In this document: positions 43,621-53,553 of the stretch, piece after piece
How the letters are laid out: each line of letters opens with the position of its first letter
Numbering within the stretch: the first letter of the stretch is position 1
Assembly: GCA_002310135.1 (NCBI GenBank)
Contig: DBYK01000003.1
Span: 1-64,000 of the forward strand
Direction: 5' to 3'
Length of the DNA: 64,000 nt
Source of the DNA: Caryophanales bacterium UBA1188
Lineage (GTDB): Bacteria; Bacillota_I; Bacilli_A; Izemoplasmatales; UBA1188
The notes under the pieces: model-generated
Told to the model about the DNA's origin: nothing
The model's database searches: none
What the model saw: the letters and a program-made list of their open reading frames with translations, nothing else
Program-made: the position numbers and the translations under genes

Positions 43621-44751
43621 CTATTTAGCGAAATTTGGCTGTGTATATTTGAGATTATTGTATTTTATTGTAACTTTAACTTCAATATTCTCATATTCAG
43701 TATTTGGCAGTGTAGATAATAAATCAAGAATTTCAAATCCAGATACTACCCCACCTATTACATAATATGATGAACTACTTGAATTATCTTTTAGATTGAT
43801 TTGGATTTGTTGTGAACTATATCCTGATGAATCTTTGAAGCATAATGAAACAGTTCCTCTTTGATTCTTGATTGTAGATGTAGTTGGAGCGTTAATAGTC
43901 TTATCTAAAGTCTTTTCTTGATCTCCAAATTGAATTGCTGAAGAAGATGCAAGGCCCACATGAGCATTTCTATATAGACCCTTCTTAACTAAATATACAA
44001 AGAAATTAATTGAATTTGTATTTAATTCTGTATTTTTAAATAAAACAAATTCAACTTTTCCGTAACCTTTAAATTCTAAAGTTACAACCGCATTTCCATC
44101 TTCAATGTATGTGTTATAATTTTTATCAATATATCCTTCATATGGGAAATTTTCAATCACAGATTTTCCACAATCTTTAATATCTACATTAATAGTTAAT
44201 TCAGTATCTGAATATTCAAACTTTAATTTGATATTACTAATCATACCTTTTTCAGCTTTTAAGACTGCACTTTTAGCACTTATTAAACCATATTCATATG
44301 CAGTTGAAAGTTTTGTAACATCATCGAGCTTGATATCTTCAAGGAATGGTAGAATGAAAATATTTTGTTTTAATTCTTTTAATTCGTATACTCCATTTCC
44401 TTTATTCTCACAATCACTTGCCTTTAGTCCTTTTAAAACATATGTTATATCTCCAAATACTACACTTGAAGTTTCACTTGTGACATAAGTTAAATCATCT
44501 TCAGTATTTGAAACATGTTTAAATGACCCATTATCGATAGATGTATAATAACTAACTTCATTATCTTTGTGATATTCATATAAGAAACCACTTTTAATAA
44601 ATGAATATGAATATTCTTCTTTTCCTTCAACTGTTCTTTCAAGAGTAAAATTATCTAACAATTTATCATTAACTAGTGTGTCTTCACCTTTACAAGCTGT
44701 AAGCGCAACTATAGATAATATAAGAACAATTATTGTTAAAATTCGCTTCAT
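43621..44751 (-). CDS. Lipoprotein with degenerate cyclophilin-like domain
   Basis: This 376-residue protein has a signal ending in the lipobox LTAC (Cys about 20) and a novel central region (about 25-250). The C-terminal 125 residues resemble cyclophilin. VKKGLYRNAHVGLAS lines up with the family's GLTFHRVI segment, NQRGTVSLCFKD with RGxVSMA, and SSSYYVIGGVVSGFEILDLLSTLP with the closing strand and helix. The catalytic Arg of FHR is replaced (HVG), so isomerase activity is doubtful. A fold without activity, perhaps binding or chaperoning, is inferred. Confidence 0.65.
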   Translation of the reverse strand: MKRILTIIVLILSIVALTACKGEDTLVNDKLLDNFTLERTVEGKEEYSYSFIKSGFLYEYHKDNEVSYYTSIDNGSFKHVSNTEDDLTYVTSETSSVVFGDITYVLKGLKASDCENKGNGVYELKELKQNIFILPFLEDIKLDDVTKLSTAYEYGLISAKSAVLKAEKGMISNIKLKFEYSDTELTINVDIKDCGKSVIENFPYEGYIDKNYNTYIEDGNAVVTLEFKGYGKVEFVLFKNTELNTNSINFFVYLVKKGLYRNAHVGLASSSAIQFGDQEKTLDKTINAPTTSTIKNQRGTVSLCFKDSSGYSSQQIQINLKDNSSSSSYYVIGGVVSGFEILDLLSTLPNTEYENIEVKVTIKYNNLKYTQPNFAK

Positions 44752-44792
44752 AAATTAGACCTCTAAAAATATTAATATTTTTCCATTAAATT

Positions 44793-44801
44793 ATTATATC
44801 A
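44793..44801 (-). promoter_or_regulatory. Extended -10 promoter of the lipoprotein pair
   Basis: TGATATAAT on the minus strand (44801-44793) is an extended -10 element 42 bp before the ATG at 44751. Between it and the gene lies an 18-bp perfect AT palindrome, AAAAATATTAATATTTTT, that could form a weak hairpin. Confidence 0.5.
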
Positions 44802-44825
44802 TATATAAATATATTTTTAAAATAT

Positions 44826-46532
44826 TTATAAAGATATTTTTAAGCCCAAATCTTTTAGTTGTGCTTCATCAACATTTGATGGGCAATCAAGCATTAAATC
44901 TTGGGCTGTAGTAGTCTTAGGGAATAATATTACATCCCTTATATTATCAGTTCCTGTTAGAACCATCATTGTTCTTTCAAGCCCAAATGCTAATCCACCA
45001 TGAGGAGGGAATCCATATTTCATCGCATCTAAGAGATAACCAAATTTATTTCTTTGATCTTCTTTACTAATCTTTAAGATGCTGAATACTTTTTCTTGAA
45101 TATCTTCTTCATAGATTCTTAATGATCCACCACCAAGTTCATAACCAAATGCAACTAAATCATATGAATATGAATACACCTTAAGAGGATCAGCTAAAAG
45201 ATATTTTTCATGTTCCTTAAGTGGTCTTGTAAATGGATGATGAGATGAAGTAATTTCGCCTTCTTCATTAAGTTCAAATAGTGGGAACTCGACAATCCAT
45301 TTGAAATCATAAATATTTTTATCAATTAAATCTAGTTCACTTGCAACTCTAGATCTTAAAGATCCCATCGCATTACAAGCTTTTACATAATTAGATTTAG
45401 TTGTTATAAATAATATATCAGAGTTTGACATATTTAAATTAGATAAGATATCTTCATTCAATAATTTAATTATTGAACCACTATATGAATCATCACTCTT
45501 TTTAACATATAATAGATTATCTCCAGAGTGCTTTTTGATGAATTCAGTTAATTCTTCAATCTTCTTTCTTGAGAAATAATTCGAAGAATCATTTACCTTG
45601 ATTGCGATTGAATATTTATCTTTAAATAGTGGTGAATCTATACCATTAAATAAATCTGTTAGATGGATAAGTTTTAGATCAAATCTTGTATCTGGTTTAT
45701 CACTACCATAATCTTTAATCGCATCATCCCATTTGATTCTTTCAAATGGAATCTTTAATTCAACATTTAAAATTTCTTTAAATATTTTCTTGTACATTCC
45801 TTCCATAATAGTGAGTAATTCATCTTGTTCTAAGAAGGATGTTTCAATATCTATTTGAGTGAATTCAGGTTGTCTATCAGCTCTTAAATCTTCATCTCTA
45901 AAACATTTAGCGATTTGATAATATCTATCCATTCCTGCAACCATTAATAACTGTTTTAGGATTTGAGGTGATTGTGGTAGAGCATAGAATTCACCTTTAA
46001 ATATTCTTGATGGAACTAAATAATCTCTAGCTCCTTCTGGTGTACTCTTACAGAGTATTGGTGTTTCACATTCAATAAAATTATTATCATTTAAATAATT
46101 TCTCACAATTGATAATACTTTAGATTTGGTTTTAAAGATTGATTGAAGTTCTTCTCTTCTTAAATCCAAATATCGATATTTGAGTTTAATTTCATCATTA
46201 GAATTTTTATCAATAGGAAGGGCTTCACTCTTAGATAATAATTTGATAGAAGTTGCATCTATTTCAATTTCACCAGTTTTTATTTTAGGATTAGGGTTTT
46301 CTCTTAAGATTACTTTTCCTTTAACTTCAATTACTGATTCATTAGTAATTGATTCAGTAGTATTATAGAAATCTTTTTCAGGCCTTACAACAACTTGAGA
46401 GATACCACTTATATCTCTTAAATCGATAAAAATTAAGCCTCCTAATTTCCTTATTTTATTTACCCAGCCATAAAGAACTACATCTTGGCCTAGATTTTGT
46501 TTTGTTAATTCACCATTATAATTAGTTCTCAT
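44826..46532 (-). CDS. aspS: Aspartyl-tRNA synthetase
   Basis: This class II synthetase (568 residues) has an N-terminal anticodon-binding OB fold. Motif 2 is KCFRDEDLRADRQPEFTQ, a bacterial GAD insertion (about 290-410) is present, and motif 3 is GGLAFGLERT. The frame extends eight codons upstream, but GGAGGC six bases before the ATG at 46532 sets the start, inside the end of hisS. hisS-aspS is a conserved Bacillota pair. Whether it also charges tRNA-Asn depends on a GatCAB not seen here. Confidence 0.95.
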   Translation of the reverse strand: MRTNYNGELTKQNLGQDVVLYGWVNKIRKLGGLIFIDLRDISGISQVVVRPEKDFYNTTESITNESVIEVKGKVILRENPNPKIKTGEIEIDATSIKLLSKSEALPIDKNSNDEIKLKYRYLDLRREELQSIFKTKSKVLSIVRNYLNDNNFIECETPILCKSTPEGARDYLVPSRIFKGEFYALPQSPQILKQLLMVAGMDRYYQIAKCFRDEDLRADRQPEFTQIDIETSFLEQDELLTIMEGMYKKIFKEILNVELKIPFERIKWDDAIKDYGSDKPDTRFDLKLIHLTDLFNGIDSPLFKDKYSIAIKVNDSSNYFSRKKIEELTEFIKKHSGDNLLYVKKSDDSYSGSIIKLLNEDILSNLNMSNSDILFITTKSNYVKACNAMGSLRSRVASELDLIDKNIYDFKWIVEFPLFELNEEGEITSSHHPFTRPLKEHEKYLLADPLKVYSYSYDLVAFGYELGGGSLRIYEEDIQEKVFSILKISKEDQRNKFGYLLDAMKYGFPPHGGLAFGLERTMMVLTGTDNIRDVILFPKTTTAQDLMLDCPSNVDEAQLKDLGLKISL

Positions 46533-47826
46533 CACAGCCTCCATCACATGTTTCACAATCTCTATTGCATCTAATTCTATGTAACATATATTCTAATAAT
46601 TTTGATTCATCAATTAAATCATCAGTATCTTGAACTTTATCTTTAATTCTTATCTTTTTATCTTTTAGTTCATCATCCCCACAAATTATTAAGAATCTCG
46701 CATTGTTTTGATCGCTTGATTTAAAATGACCTTTTAAATTTAAAGATTCATAATTCATCTCAGATGAAAAACCATGTTCTCTTATTTCTTGCATTAATTC
46801 TATTAAATGCATTTTCGCATTAATGCCTATCGGAATAAATTGAGCGAATATTTTATGTGAATAATCAACTCTTTCATCAATTATTTCAGATAACCTTTCT
46901 ATTCCAAATGCAAAACCAACTGAACCAAGTTCTGGACCGCCTAACATTTTAGTTAAATTGTTATATCTTCCACCAGCACAAATTGCTTGTGAGATAGAAT
47001 TATCATTTTCATCAACTAGTTCAACTTCAAATATAGTGTTTGTATAATAATCTAAGCCTCTTACAAGCTTTAAATCTACAATATATGGGATATGTAATAA
47101 ATCGAGATACGATTTAACTACTTCAAATTCTTCTTTAGATTTATCTGATAAATAATCACTAATTTTAGGGGCATTTAATAATACTTCATTATCTTTATCT
47201 ATCTTACAATCAAGAATTCTTAAAGTATTAGTTTCATATCTTTTCTTGCAGTCATTGCATAATAAATCAAGTTTATCTTTAAAATACTCTTTTAAAGCAA
47301 CCTTGTAGTTATTTCTTGAATCGTCATCTCCTAGTGTATTAAGTCTTACTCTAAAATTCTTAATTCTAAGCGACTTAAAAATAGTAGTTGCTAGTGTGAT
47401 AACCTCAGCGTCCATATAAGGACTATTTGAGCCAACTACTTCTACACCAAATTGAGAGAATTCTCTATATCTTCCCTTTTGTGGACGTTCATATCTAAAC
47501 ATTGGGCCTGAGTAGAATAATTTTAATGGAAGATTAGATGTATATAACTTATTCTCAAGAACGGCTCTTACAACAGGAGCTGTACCTTCAGGTCTTAATG
47601 TTACCATTCTATCCCCTCTATCTTTGAAATCAAATGTTTCTTTAGTGACTATATCACTAGACTCACCACTTGATCTATGGATAAGTTCACTATAAGATAG
47701 AATTGGCACTCTTATTTCTTGATATCCATATAAACTTGCAACATCTTTAAGATAATTCTCTAGTGATGTTAATTTCTTTGATTGTTCTGGAAGAAAATCA
47801 ATAGTTCCTTTAACTTTTGTATACAT
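46522..47826 (-). CDS. hisS: Histidyl-tRNA synthetase with Cys-rich tail
   Basis: This 434-residue class II synthetase carries VKGTIDFLP, motif 2 FRYERPQKGRYREFSQFG, the histidine loop LVRGLDYYTNTIFE and motif 3 GFAFGIERL. The anticodon domain follows. The last residues, RIRCNRDCETCDGGCDEN, contain four cysteines spaced C-x3-C-x2-C-x3-C, which is not usual for HisRS and could bind metal. The DNA of this tail also encodes the aspS ribosome site. ATG at 47826 is preferred over a GTG at 47832, as AGAGG would touch the latter. Confidence 0.95.
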   Translation of the reverse strand: MYTKVKGTIDFLPEQSKKLTSLENYLKDVASLYGYQEIRVPILSYSELIHRSSGESSDIVTKETFDFKDRGDRMVTLRPEGTAPVVRAVLENKLYTSNLPLKLFYSGPMFRYERPQKGRYREFSQFGVEVVGSNSPYMDAEVITLATTIFKSLRIKNFRVRLNTLGDDDSRNNYKVALKEYFKDKLDLLCNDCKKRYETNTLRILDCKIDKDNEVLLNAPKISDYLSDKSKEEFEVVKSYLDLLHIPYIVDLKLVRGLDYYTNTIFEVELVDENDNSISQAICAGGRYNNLTKMLGGPELGSVGFAFGIERLSEIIDERVDYSHKIFAQFIPIGINAKMHLIELMQEIREHGFSSEMNYESLNLKGHFKSSDQNNARFLIICGDDELKDKKIRIKDKVQDTDDLIDESKLLEYMLHRIRCNRDCETCDGGCDEN

Positions 47827-47844
47827 ATCCACCTCTAAAAAATA

Positions 47845-47868
47845 AGCCCATCAAGTGGGCTATTTTTT
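47845..47868 (-). terminator. Terminator between acpP and hisS
   Basis: AGCCCA (47845-47850) and TGGGCT (47856-47861) pair around TCAAG; on the minus strand TTATTTTTT follows. The hisS ribosome site begins immediately after the T tract, so read-through rather than a separate promoter may drive hisS. Confidence 0.8.
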
Positions 47869-47888
47869 TTAAATTGCTTAGAAAAAAA

Positions 47889-48128
47889 TTATTGATGAGA
47901 TTCTATATAATCGACGATTTGTTTAACAGTCTTTAAATCCATCGCTTCATCGTCTGAAATTTGAACTCCAAATGTTTCTTCTAGTGAACATACTAGTTCA
48001 ATTGCATCCAAAGAATCAGCACCAAGGTCGCTCTCGAATGAAGAATCCATAGTTACTTTGCTTTCCTCAACTTGTAATTCTTCTACTACTAATTTTTTAA
48101 CTGTCTCAAATATTTCGTTTCTTTCCAT
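47889..48128 (-). CDS. acpP: Acyl carrier protein
   Basis: This 79-residue four-helix protein carries growing acyl chains on a phosphopantetheine arm attached to the Ser of DSLDAIELV (Ser about 40; motif GADSLD). Charge and length are typical. It has its own promoter and terminator, away from other fatty-acid genes; none are visible in the window. Confidence 0.96.
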   Translation of the reverse strand: MERNEIFETVKKLVVEELQVEESKVTMDSSFESDLGADSLDAIELVCSLEETFGVQISDDEAMDLKTVKQIVDYIESHQ

Positions 48129-48196
48129 ATTTTTCTCCTTATTATTTATATAGTGTATCGAGCCCTTGATTGATACTTCTATACTTCAATATCATA

Positions 48197-48225
48197 ATTA
48201 TATTATAATTATTATTTTTTTACAA
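48197..48225 (-). promoter_or_regulatory. Promoter of acpP
   Basis: On the minus strand TTGTAA (48225-48220) and TATAAT (48202-48197) are 17 bp apart. The leader of about 60 nt holds a small GTATC/GATAC hairpin (48152-48173) before the AGGAG site. Confidence 0.65.
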
Positions 48226-48228
48226 CAA

Positions 48229-48663
48229 TTAAATATCTAAGATTACTGAAACTGGTCCATCATTGATTGAACCAATCTTCATGTCTGCTCCAAATACCCC
48301 ATCTTTTAGATTGAATAATGTCTTAGCTTTTTCAATTGTATATTCATAAAGTGGTAAAGATTTATCATATGAAATTGATCTTGAAAATGATGGTCTATTT
48401 CCACTTAATAGATTCGCATATAAAGTAAATGAAGATATGATTAATACTTCTCCATTTACATCATCAATTGAGAGATTTAGTTTATCAAATTGATCTGTGA
48501 AAATCCTGAGTTTCTTTACTTTATTTAATGCCTTATCAATTGTCAAAAATGTATCTGTTTCTTCGTATGCTACATATACTAAAAGTCCATTTGAAATACT
48601 TGAATGAACCTTAGATGAAATAATACATTTTGCTTCTTTAACTCTCTCTATTAAAAGTCTCAT
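48229..48663 (-). CDS. dtd: D-aminoacyl-tRNA deacylase
   Basis: This 144-residue enzyme clears D-amino acids wrongly attached to tRNA. It keeps the family ends MRLLIERVKEAK and GVFGADMKIGSINDGPVSVIL (Gly-cisPro-like NDGPV) plus GNRPSFSRS. The active-site SQFTL motif reads SSFTLYA here; the Thr is kept and Gln is replaced by Ser. It overlaps rel by 4 bp, the usual rel-dtd order. Confidence 0.93.
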   Translation of the reverse strand: MRLLIERVKEAKCIISSKVHSSISNGLLVYVAYEETDTFLTIDKALNKVKKLRIFTDQFDKLNLSIDDVNGEVLIISSFTLYANLLSGNRPSFSRSISYDKSLPLYEYTIEKAKTLFNLKDGVFGADMKIGSINDGPVSVILDI

Positions 48664-50849
48664 CTTTTAACCCTTTCGATTTGATATATTCCTTTAATCT
48701 TTTCAAGGTTAGAAATCATCAAATCTAATTCAGATTTATTTATTACTTCAAGTGTCAAATTGATTATACCTTCATTTATATCATTAGCTCTCGCAGTAAC
48801 TTTAATAACTTTACAGTTATAGGCTATACTTGTGTTAATTATATCAGCAAGAATATTATCTCTATTAAATACGAATAATTTTAGGTCAACTTGGAATCGT
48901 TTATCCTTATTTTCAGCCCAAAATACTGGAATAAACCTATTCTCATCAAAACCCTTAATATTCTTACAATCGCTCCTATGGATTGCGATACCTACACCTT
49001 TAGTTATATAACCTACTATATCATCACCAGGAATAGGTGAACAACAGTGTGCGAGTTTAACACTTGGAGTGTCAAGACCTTCAACAATTATATCGACGTC
49101 TTCATGGTATACTCTATTCTTATTTCTCTTATTGATTAAATCGATTATCTTTTCACTATTTGATAGATCAGATTGAATAAAATCATTGAGAATTGAAATA
49201 GCACTAAATTGTCCTTTTCCACAAGCATAATATAGGTCTTCTAAATTCTTAAATTGTTTCTCAGGTGAACTTCTTTTAATAACGAGTTCATCTGTCAAAA
49301 CTAAATCTAATTTTTGATTTTTTATTTCTTGAAGAATACTATTCTTACCTTGTTCAATTAGGAGGTCTTTATTCTTCTTATTTAAAAATTGTTTAATCTT
49401 AGATCTTGCACTAGATGTCTTTGCGATTTTGAGCCAGTTTTCATTTGGACCATATGCATTAGCACTTGTCTTAATTTCACACACATCACCAGTTTTAAAC
49501 ACATAATCAAGAGGAACAATTTTGCCGTTTACTATTGCCCCAGTAAAATTGTCACCAATTCTTGAGTGAATTCTATATGCGAAATCTATAGGTGTTGAAC
49601 CTTCAGGAAGTGAAATAACTGTATTTTTTGGAGTAAATACATAAACATTTGCGTTTAAAACATCTTCACTAAAAAGAGTAGTTATTTCTTGTTTTTCTTC
49701 TTCATCACCAGATGTATATTTTAATAAGTCATTATACCATCTGAGTTTAGATGCAGTAGATTCATAATAATTTGATTTGAGCTTAACTCCTTCCTTATAT
49801 GCCCAGTGAGCAGCGATACCATTTTCAGCTATTTCATCCATTTCTTTTGTTCTAATTTGTATCTCATAAATCTTCCCATCGTTTACAACTGTTGTATGTA
49901 GGGATTGATACATATTAGGTTTAGGTACAGCGATATAATCTTTAAATCTCGATGGAACAGGAGCATATTTTGAATGAATAATACCTATTGCTTTATAGCA
50001 ATCTATTACAGTTTTAACGATTGCTCTTAAGGCTTGTAGGTCATAAATATTTTCAAATGGTATGCCTTTTTTCTCCATCTTATTATATATAGAATTTATA
50101 TTCTTTACACGTTTTGAAATATCAGCTTCAATTCCTTCACTTTTAAGTAGGTCATGGATGTCTGTGGCCATTTTATTTAAATCAGCTTCTCTTGCCTTCT
50201 TGGTTGTCTTTAATTTCTTTGATATTTCTTCATATTCTTGAGGATATAAATATTTAAACGATAAATCCTCAAGTTCTGCCTTAATTTGATACATACCAAG
50301 TTTATGAGCAATTGGAGCATAGATAGCCTGTGTTTCTTTAGATATCCTTATTTGTTTCTCATATGGCAGATATTTAAGTGTAAGCATATTATTTAATCTA
50401 TCACTTAATTTAATCCATATAACCCTAATATCTCTAACCATAGAGAAAAGCATCTTTTGGAAATTAGATGCATATTCATTCTCATCACTTCTCTTGAGTG
50501 ATGTAGTATCAGTATATGTCATCTTCCTAATCTTAGTTAAGCCTTCAACTAAGTTCGCAACTTCCATACCAAAATTATTCTTAATATCGTCAAATGTTTT
50601 AGATGTATCTTCGATAACATCGTGTAAGATTGCGGCTAAAAGTGTCGTAGGGTCAGCGTGATAATCACATAGAGTCTTTGCGACTTCTATAGGATGAATG
50701 ATATAAGGCTCACCAGATGCACGTTTTTGATCTTTATGAGCTTCCAATGCGAAAAGATAGGCACTATATATTTCATTCTTAGTGTCTTCATTATGAATAT
50801 ATGTACTTATCGCATCGCCTAAAGGCTTATAAAAATCATAATTATCCAT
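48660..50849 (-). CDS. rel: Bifunctional (p)ppGpp synthetase/hydrolase
   Basis: This 729-residue RSH protein makes and degrades (p)ppGpp in the stringent response. The HD hydrolase domain shows YIIHPIEVA (about 43-51) and LLAAILHDVIEDT (about 68-80). The synthetase domain has RFKDYIAVPKPNMYQSLHT (about 300-318). The TGS domain begins VYVFTPKNTVISLPEGSTPIDF. A zinc-finger-like stretch (AHCCSPIPGDDIVGYI) and a C-terminal ACT domain end the protein. Both catalytic halves look intact. apt lies 1 bp upstream and dtd overlaps downstream. Confidence 0.95.
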   Translation of the reverse strand: MDNYDFYKPLGDAISTYIHNEDTKNEIYSAYLFALEAHKDQKRASGEPYIIHPIEVAKTLCDYHADPTTLLAAILHDVIEDTSKTFDDIKNNFGMEVANLVEGLTKIRKMTYTDTTSLKRSDENEYASNFQKMLFSMVRDIRVIWIKLSDRLNNMLTLKYLPYEKQIRISKETQAIYAPIAHKLGMYQIKAELEDLSFKYLYPQEYEEISKKLKTTKKAREADLNKMATDIHDLLKSEGIEADISKRVKNINSIYNKMEKKGIPFENIYDLQALRAIVKTVIDCYKAIGIIHSKYAPVPSRFKDYIAVPKPNMYQSLHTTVVNDGKIYEIQIRTKEMDEIAENGIAAHWAYKEGVKLKSNYYESTASKLRWYNDLLKYTSGDEEEKQEITTLFSEDVLNANVYVFTPKNTVISLPEGSTPIDFAYRIHSRIGDNFTGAIVNGKIVPLDYVFKTGDVCEIKTSANAYGPNENWLKIAKTSSARSKIKQFLNKKNKDLLIEQGKNSILQEIKNQKLDLVLTDELVIKRSSPEKQFKNLEDLYYACGKGQFSAISILNDFIQSDLSNSEKIIDLINKRNKNRVYHEDVDIIVEGLDTPSVKLAHCCSPIPGDDIVGYITKGVGIAIHRSDCKNIKGFDENRFIPVFWAENKDKRFQVDLKLFVFNRDNILADIINTSIAYNCKVIKVTARANDINEGIINLTLEVINKSELDLMISNLEKIKGIYQIERVKR

Positions 50850-50850
50850 A

Positions 50851-51375
50851 CTAATATTTAATCAATGATAGATATTCAATATCCTTAATATGATCTTTTC
50901 CTTTTAAATCTAATAATTCAATTAGGAATCCAATTCCAACTACTTTGGCTCCTAATTTCTCACATAAATGAATAGTTGCTTCAACTGTACCACCAGTTGC
51001 GAGTAAATCGTCAATGATTAATACTCTATCACCAGGTTTTAGTGAATCTTCATGAATACAGAGTTTATTTGTCCCATATTCAAGTTTGTATTCTTCAAAT
51101 ACAGTTTTTCTAGGTAATTTACCTGGTTTTCTAACTGGGATGAATCCGACATTCATCTCATATGCAACAGGACAACCTATAATGAAACCTCTAGCATCAG
51201 GACCAATAACTACATTTGCCCCAACTCTTTTTCCAAAATCAGCTAGTCTTTTGCAAGCTTCATGAAAGGCATCTTTATCTCTTAAAAGAGGTGTGATGTC
51301 CTTAAATTGTATCCCTTCAATAGGGAAATTTGGTACGTTTTCAATGTAATCTTCTAATTTCATATTTCCATCCAT
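50851..51375 (-). CDS. apt: Adenine phosphoribosyltransferase
   Basis: This 174-residue type I PRTase converts adenine to AMP using PRPP. It has GPDARGFIIGCPVAYEM (about 57-73), GFIPVRKPGKLPRKT and the PRPP loop VLIIDDLLATGGT (about 117-129). Initiation could be at 51375 (MDGNMKL) or at 51363 (MKLEDYI); neither has a strong ribosome site. It lies 3 bp after recJ and 1 bp before rel, matching the recJ-apt-rel cluster of Bacillota. Confidence 0.95.
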   Translation of the reverse strand: MDGNMKLEDYIENVPNFPIEGIQFKDITPLLRDKDAFHEACKRLADFGKRVGANVVIGPDARGFIIGCPVAYEMNVGFIPVRKPGKLPRKTVFEEYKLEYGTNKLCIHEDSLKPGDRVLIIDDLLATGGTVEATIHLCEKLGAKVVGIGFLIELLDLKGKDHIKDIEYLSLIKY

Positions 51376-51378
51376 TTT

Positions 51379-53490
51379 TTATTCTAATGCCTCTATAACA
51401 TATTTTTTGATTGTATTTATATCGGATCTAAGAAGCGTTAACACTTCTTTTGATTCAACAAATTCATTATAAGTCTTTGAATCTTCTAAGTTTACTTTAT
51501 AACCTTTTTCACGAGGAATAGGTTTTACTTTTCCATTATATCTTTCAACAAGATTTAATTCTTCAAATATTTCAAGTATATGATTTAAAACATACTTACT
51601 TGCTTTAACTTCTTTTTGAAGCATTATTTCATTGATTTCAATTCTTTTACTAATAACATAAATAACTTCTTTTAAAAATTTTAAATCAGTAATTAAATGT
51701 TCATCATTCTTCTCTTGGCTTATAGGCGCAAGATATAAAATCGATGGAGATTGTTCTTTGATTAATAAATTCAAATCCGCAATATTATCAAATTCTTCTT
51801 TTAAGATTAATCCATCTTCTAAATCGAAATGACTTACTGCATATTTGTAATCTTTTCTATTTCTATAATCAATTACTTGAACTCCATTAACCCTGAAATC
51901 TTTTGCTATAATTTGAATATTTTCAAAACCATTATAACTATTGATATTTAATTCACCAACTACTTCAAGCTCATCGCTTGGAGCTAAATTGAATGATAAA
52001 CTAGTATCATTAAACACAATTATAGAGATATATTTTCCATTATTTAATTTGCATTTAATTTTAGTATGTTTTTCTGCAAGAAGTTGAGTACCTATAACTT
52101 CTAAATCATTGAATAGGAACAAAGTTTCTTGCATATCATAATATTCAAGTTCTTTAACAAAATCAGTATTAATTAAAGTGTGGTGAAGCGACAATGAAAC
52201 ATCAAGAGATGACTCAAACGGAACAATAGTTGCGACTTCTTTTGATAATCTATCTTTGAGTTCTTTGATGTTAGATGCTTTCATAGATACACCACAAGCT
52301 TTTTCATGACCGCCAAACTTATCTAATAAGTCTTTATTCTTCTCTAGCATCTCGAGAATATTATAATCGCCTATAGTTCTAAATGAACCTCTCGCATAAT
52401 TATCTTGATTTACATTGAATACACCAGTAATCTTACCAGTTTTCTTCATCACTTTTTGAGCGATGATGCCTAAAACACCTTCATAAAATGATGATGAATA
52501 AATAATAATAACATTATCATCTTGATTAATCATTTTGTAAGCTAAATCAGTATTTTGAATAGTTAATTCTTTTCTTAAAGTATCAGCTTCAAGTAAAGCA
52601 TTAATATCTTCTCTGATCTTATCTATATCATCTTCGATTAAGAGCTCAATTGCGATTGTAGCATCTCCGATTCTTCCTAAAGAATTGATTTTAGGAGCTA
52701 TATTAAAAGATATATCTTTTAAGCCATGAATTTCTAGATTTAGTTTTTCAAGAAGCATTCTAAGGCCCAAAACATTAGTGTCATTGATTCTTTTAATACC
52801 TTCATTAACTATTGCCTTATTTTCACCGATTATAGGCATCATATCCGCAATTGTTCCAAGCATAGCTAAATCGACATATTTTCTTATGAAATCTTTATCT
52901 AAAGCTTCAGCAATTTTAAATGATACTCCAACTCCACAAAGGTGTTCAAAAGGATAATCATTATTTAAATATGAATGGAGAATATAATCTGTCTTAGGAA
53001 GTTTTTCTTTAGGTTCATGGTGATCAGTAATAATCACAACTATTCCTGCTTGATTTAATCTTTCCACTTCATCAACGGATGTAATACCATTATCTACAGT
53101 TATAACTAATTGATATTCTTTTTCTATGATTTCATCTACAACTTCATTAGATAGTCCATATCCTTCACTAAATCTATTTGGAACCATGAAAGATACATTT
53201 GCGCCTTTCGCTTTTAATGCTCTATACATTACTGCGGTCGCAGTTATTCCATCGACATCATAGTCTCCATAGATTAGAATCTTTTCATCATTTCTAATGG
53301 ATAATTTAATCTTTTTTATAACTTTATCCATATTCTTAAATTCATAAGGATCTATAAAATCTTTGAAACCTAAAAAATGATAACGAACATAGTCATCAAT
53401 CCCAATATTCTTATGTAAGATATCTATGATTTCATTATCAGAATAATTATTCTGATATTTAACAATCCATTTATATTTTGGAAGTATCAT
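51379..53490 (-). CDS. recJ: Single-strand DNA exonuclease RecJ
   Basis: This 703-residue DHH-family 5'-3' exonuclease has YGDYDVDGITATAVMYRAL (about 75-93). The name motif is VIITDHHEPKEKLP (about 155-168), and the DHHA1 part is GGHEKACGVSM (about 390-400). An OB fold and a C-terminal helical domain follow, as in Bacillota RecJ. AGGAGAA stands before the ATG. It opens the recJ-apt-rel-dtd run. Confidence 0.94.
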   Translation of the reverse strand: MILPKYKWIVKYQNNYSDNEIIDILHKNIGIDDYVRYHFLGFKDFIDPYEFKNMDKVIKKIKLSIRNDEKILIYGDYDVDGITATAVMYRALKAKGANVSFMVPNRFSEGYGLSNEVVDEIIEKEYQLVITVDNGITSVDEVERLNQAGIVVIITDHHEPKEKLPKTDYILHSYLNNDYPFEHLCGVGVSFKIAEALDKDFIRKYVDLAMLGTIADMMPIIGENKAIVNEGIKRINDTNVLGLRMLLEKLNLEIHGLKDISFNIAPKINSLGRIGDATIAIELLIEDDIDKIREDINALLEADTLRKELTIQNTDLAYKMINQDDNVIIIYSSSFYEGVLGIIAQKVMKKTGKITGVFNVNQDNYARGSFRTIGDYNILEMLEKNKDLLDKFGGHEKACGVSMKASNIKELKDRLSKEVATIVPFESSLDVSLSLHHTLINTDFVKELEYYDMQETLFLFNDLEVIGTQLLAEKHTKIKCKLNNGKYISIIVFNDTSLSFNLAPSDELEVVGELNINSYNGFENIQIIAKDFRVNGVQVIDYRNRKDYKYAVSHFDLEDGLILKEEFDNIADLNLLIKEQSPSILYLAPISQEKNDEHLITDLKFLKEVIYVISKRIEINEIMLQKEVKASKYVLNHILEIFEELNLVERYNGKVKPIPREKGYKVNLEDSKTYNEFVESKEVLTLLRSDINTIKKYVIEALE

Positions 53491-53553
53491 ATTATTCTCC
53501 TTTTTTAGGTATTTAAAGATTATAAATTAAAAATTTATATAAATAAATAGGTT

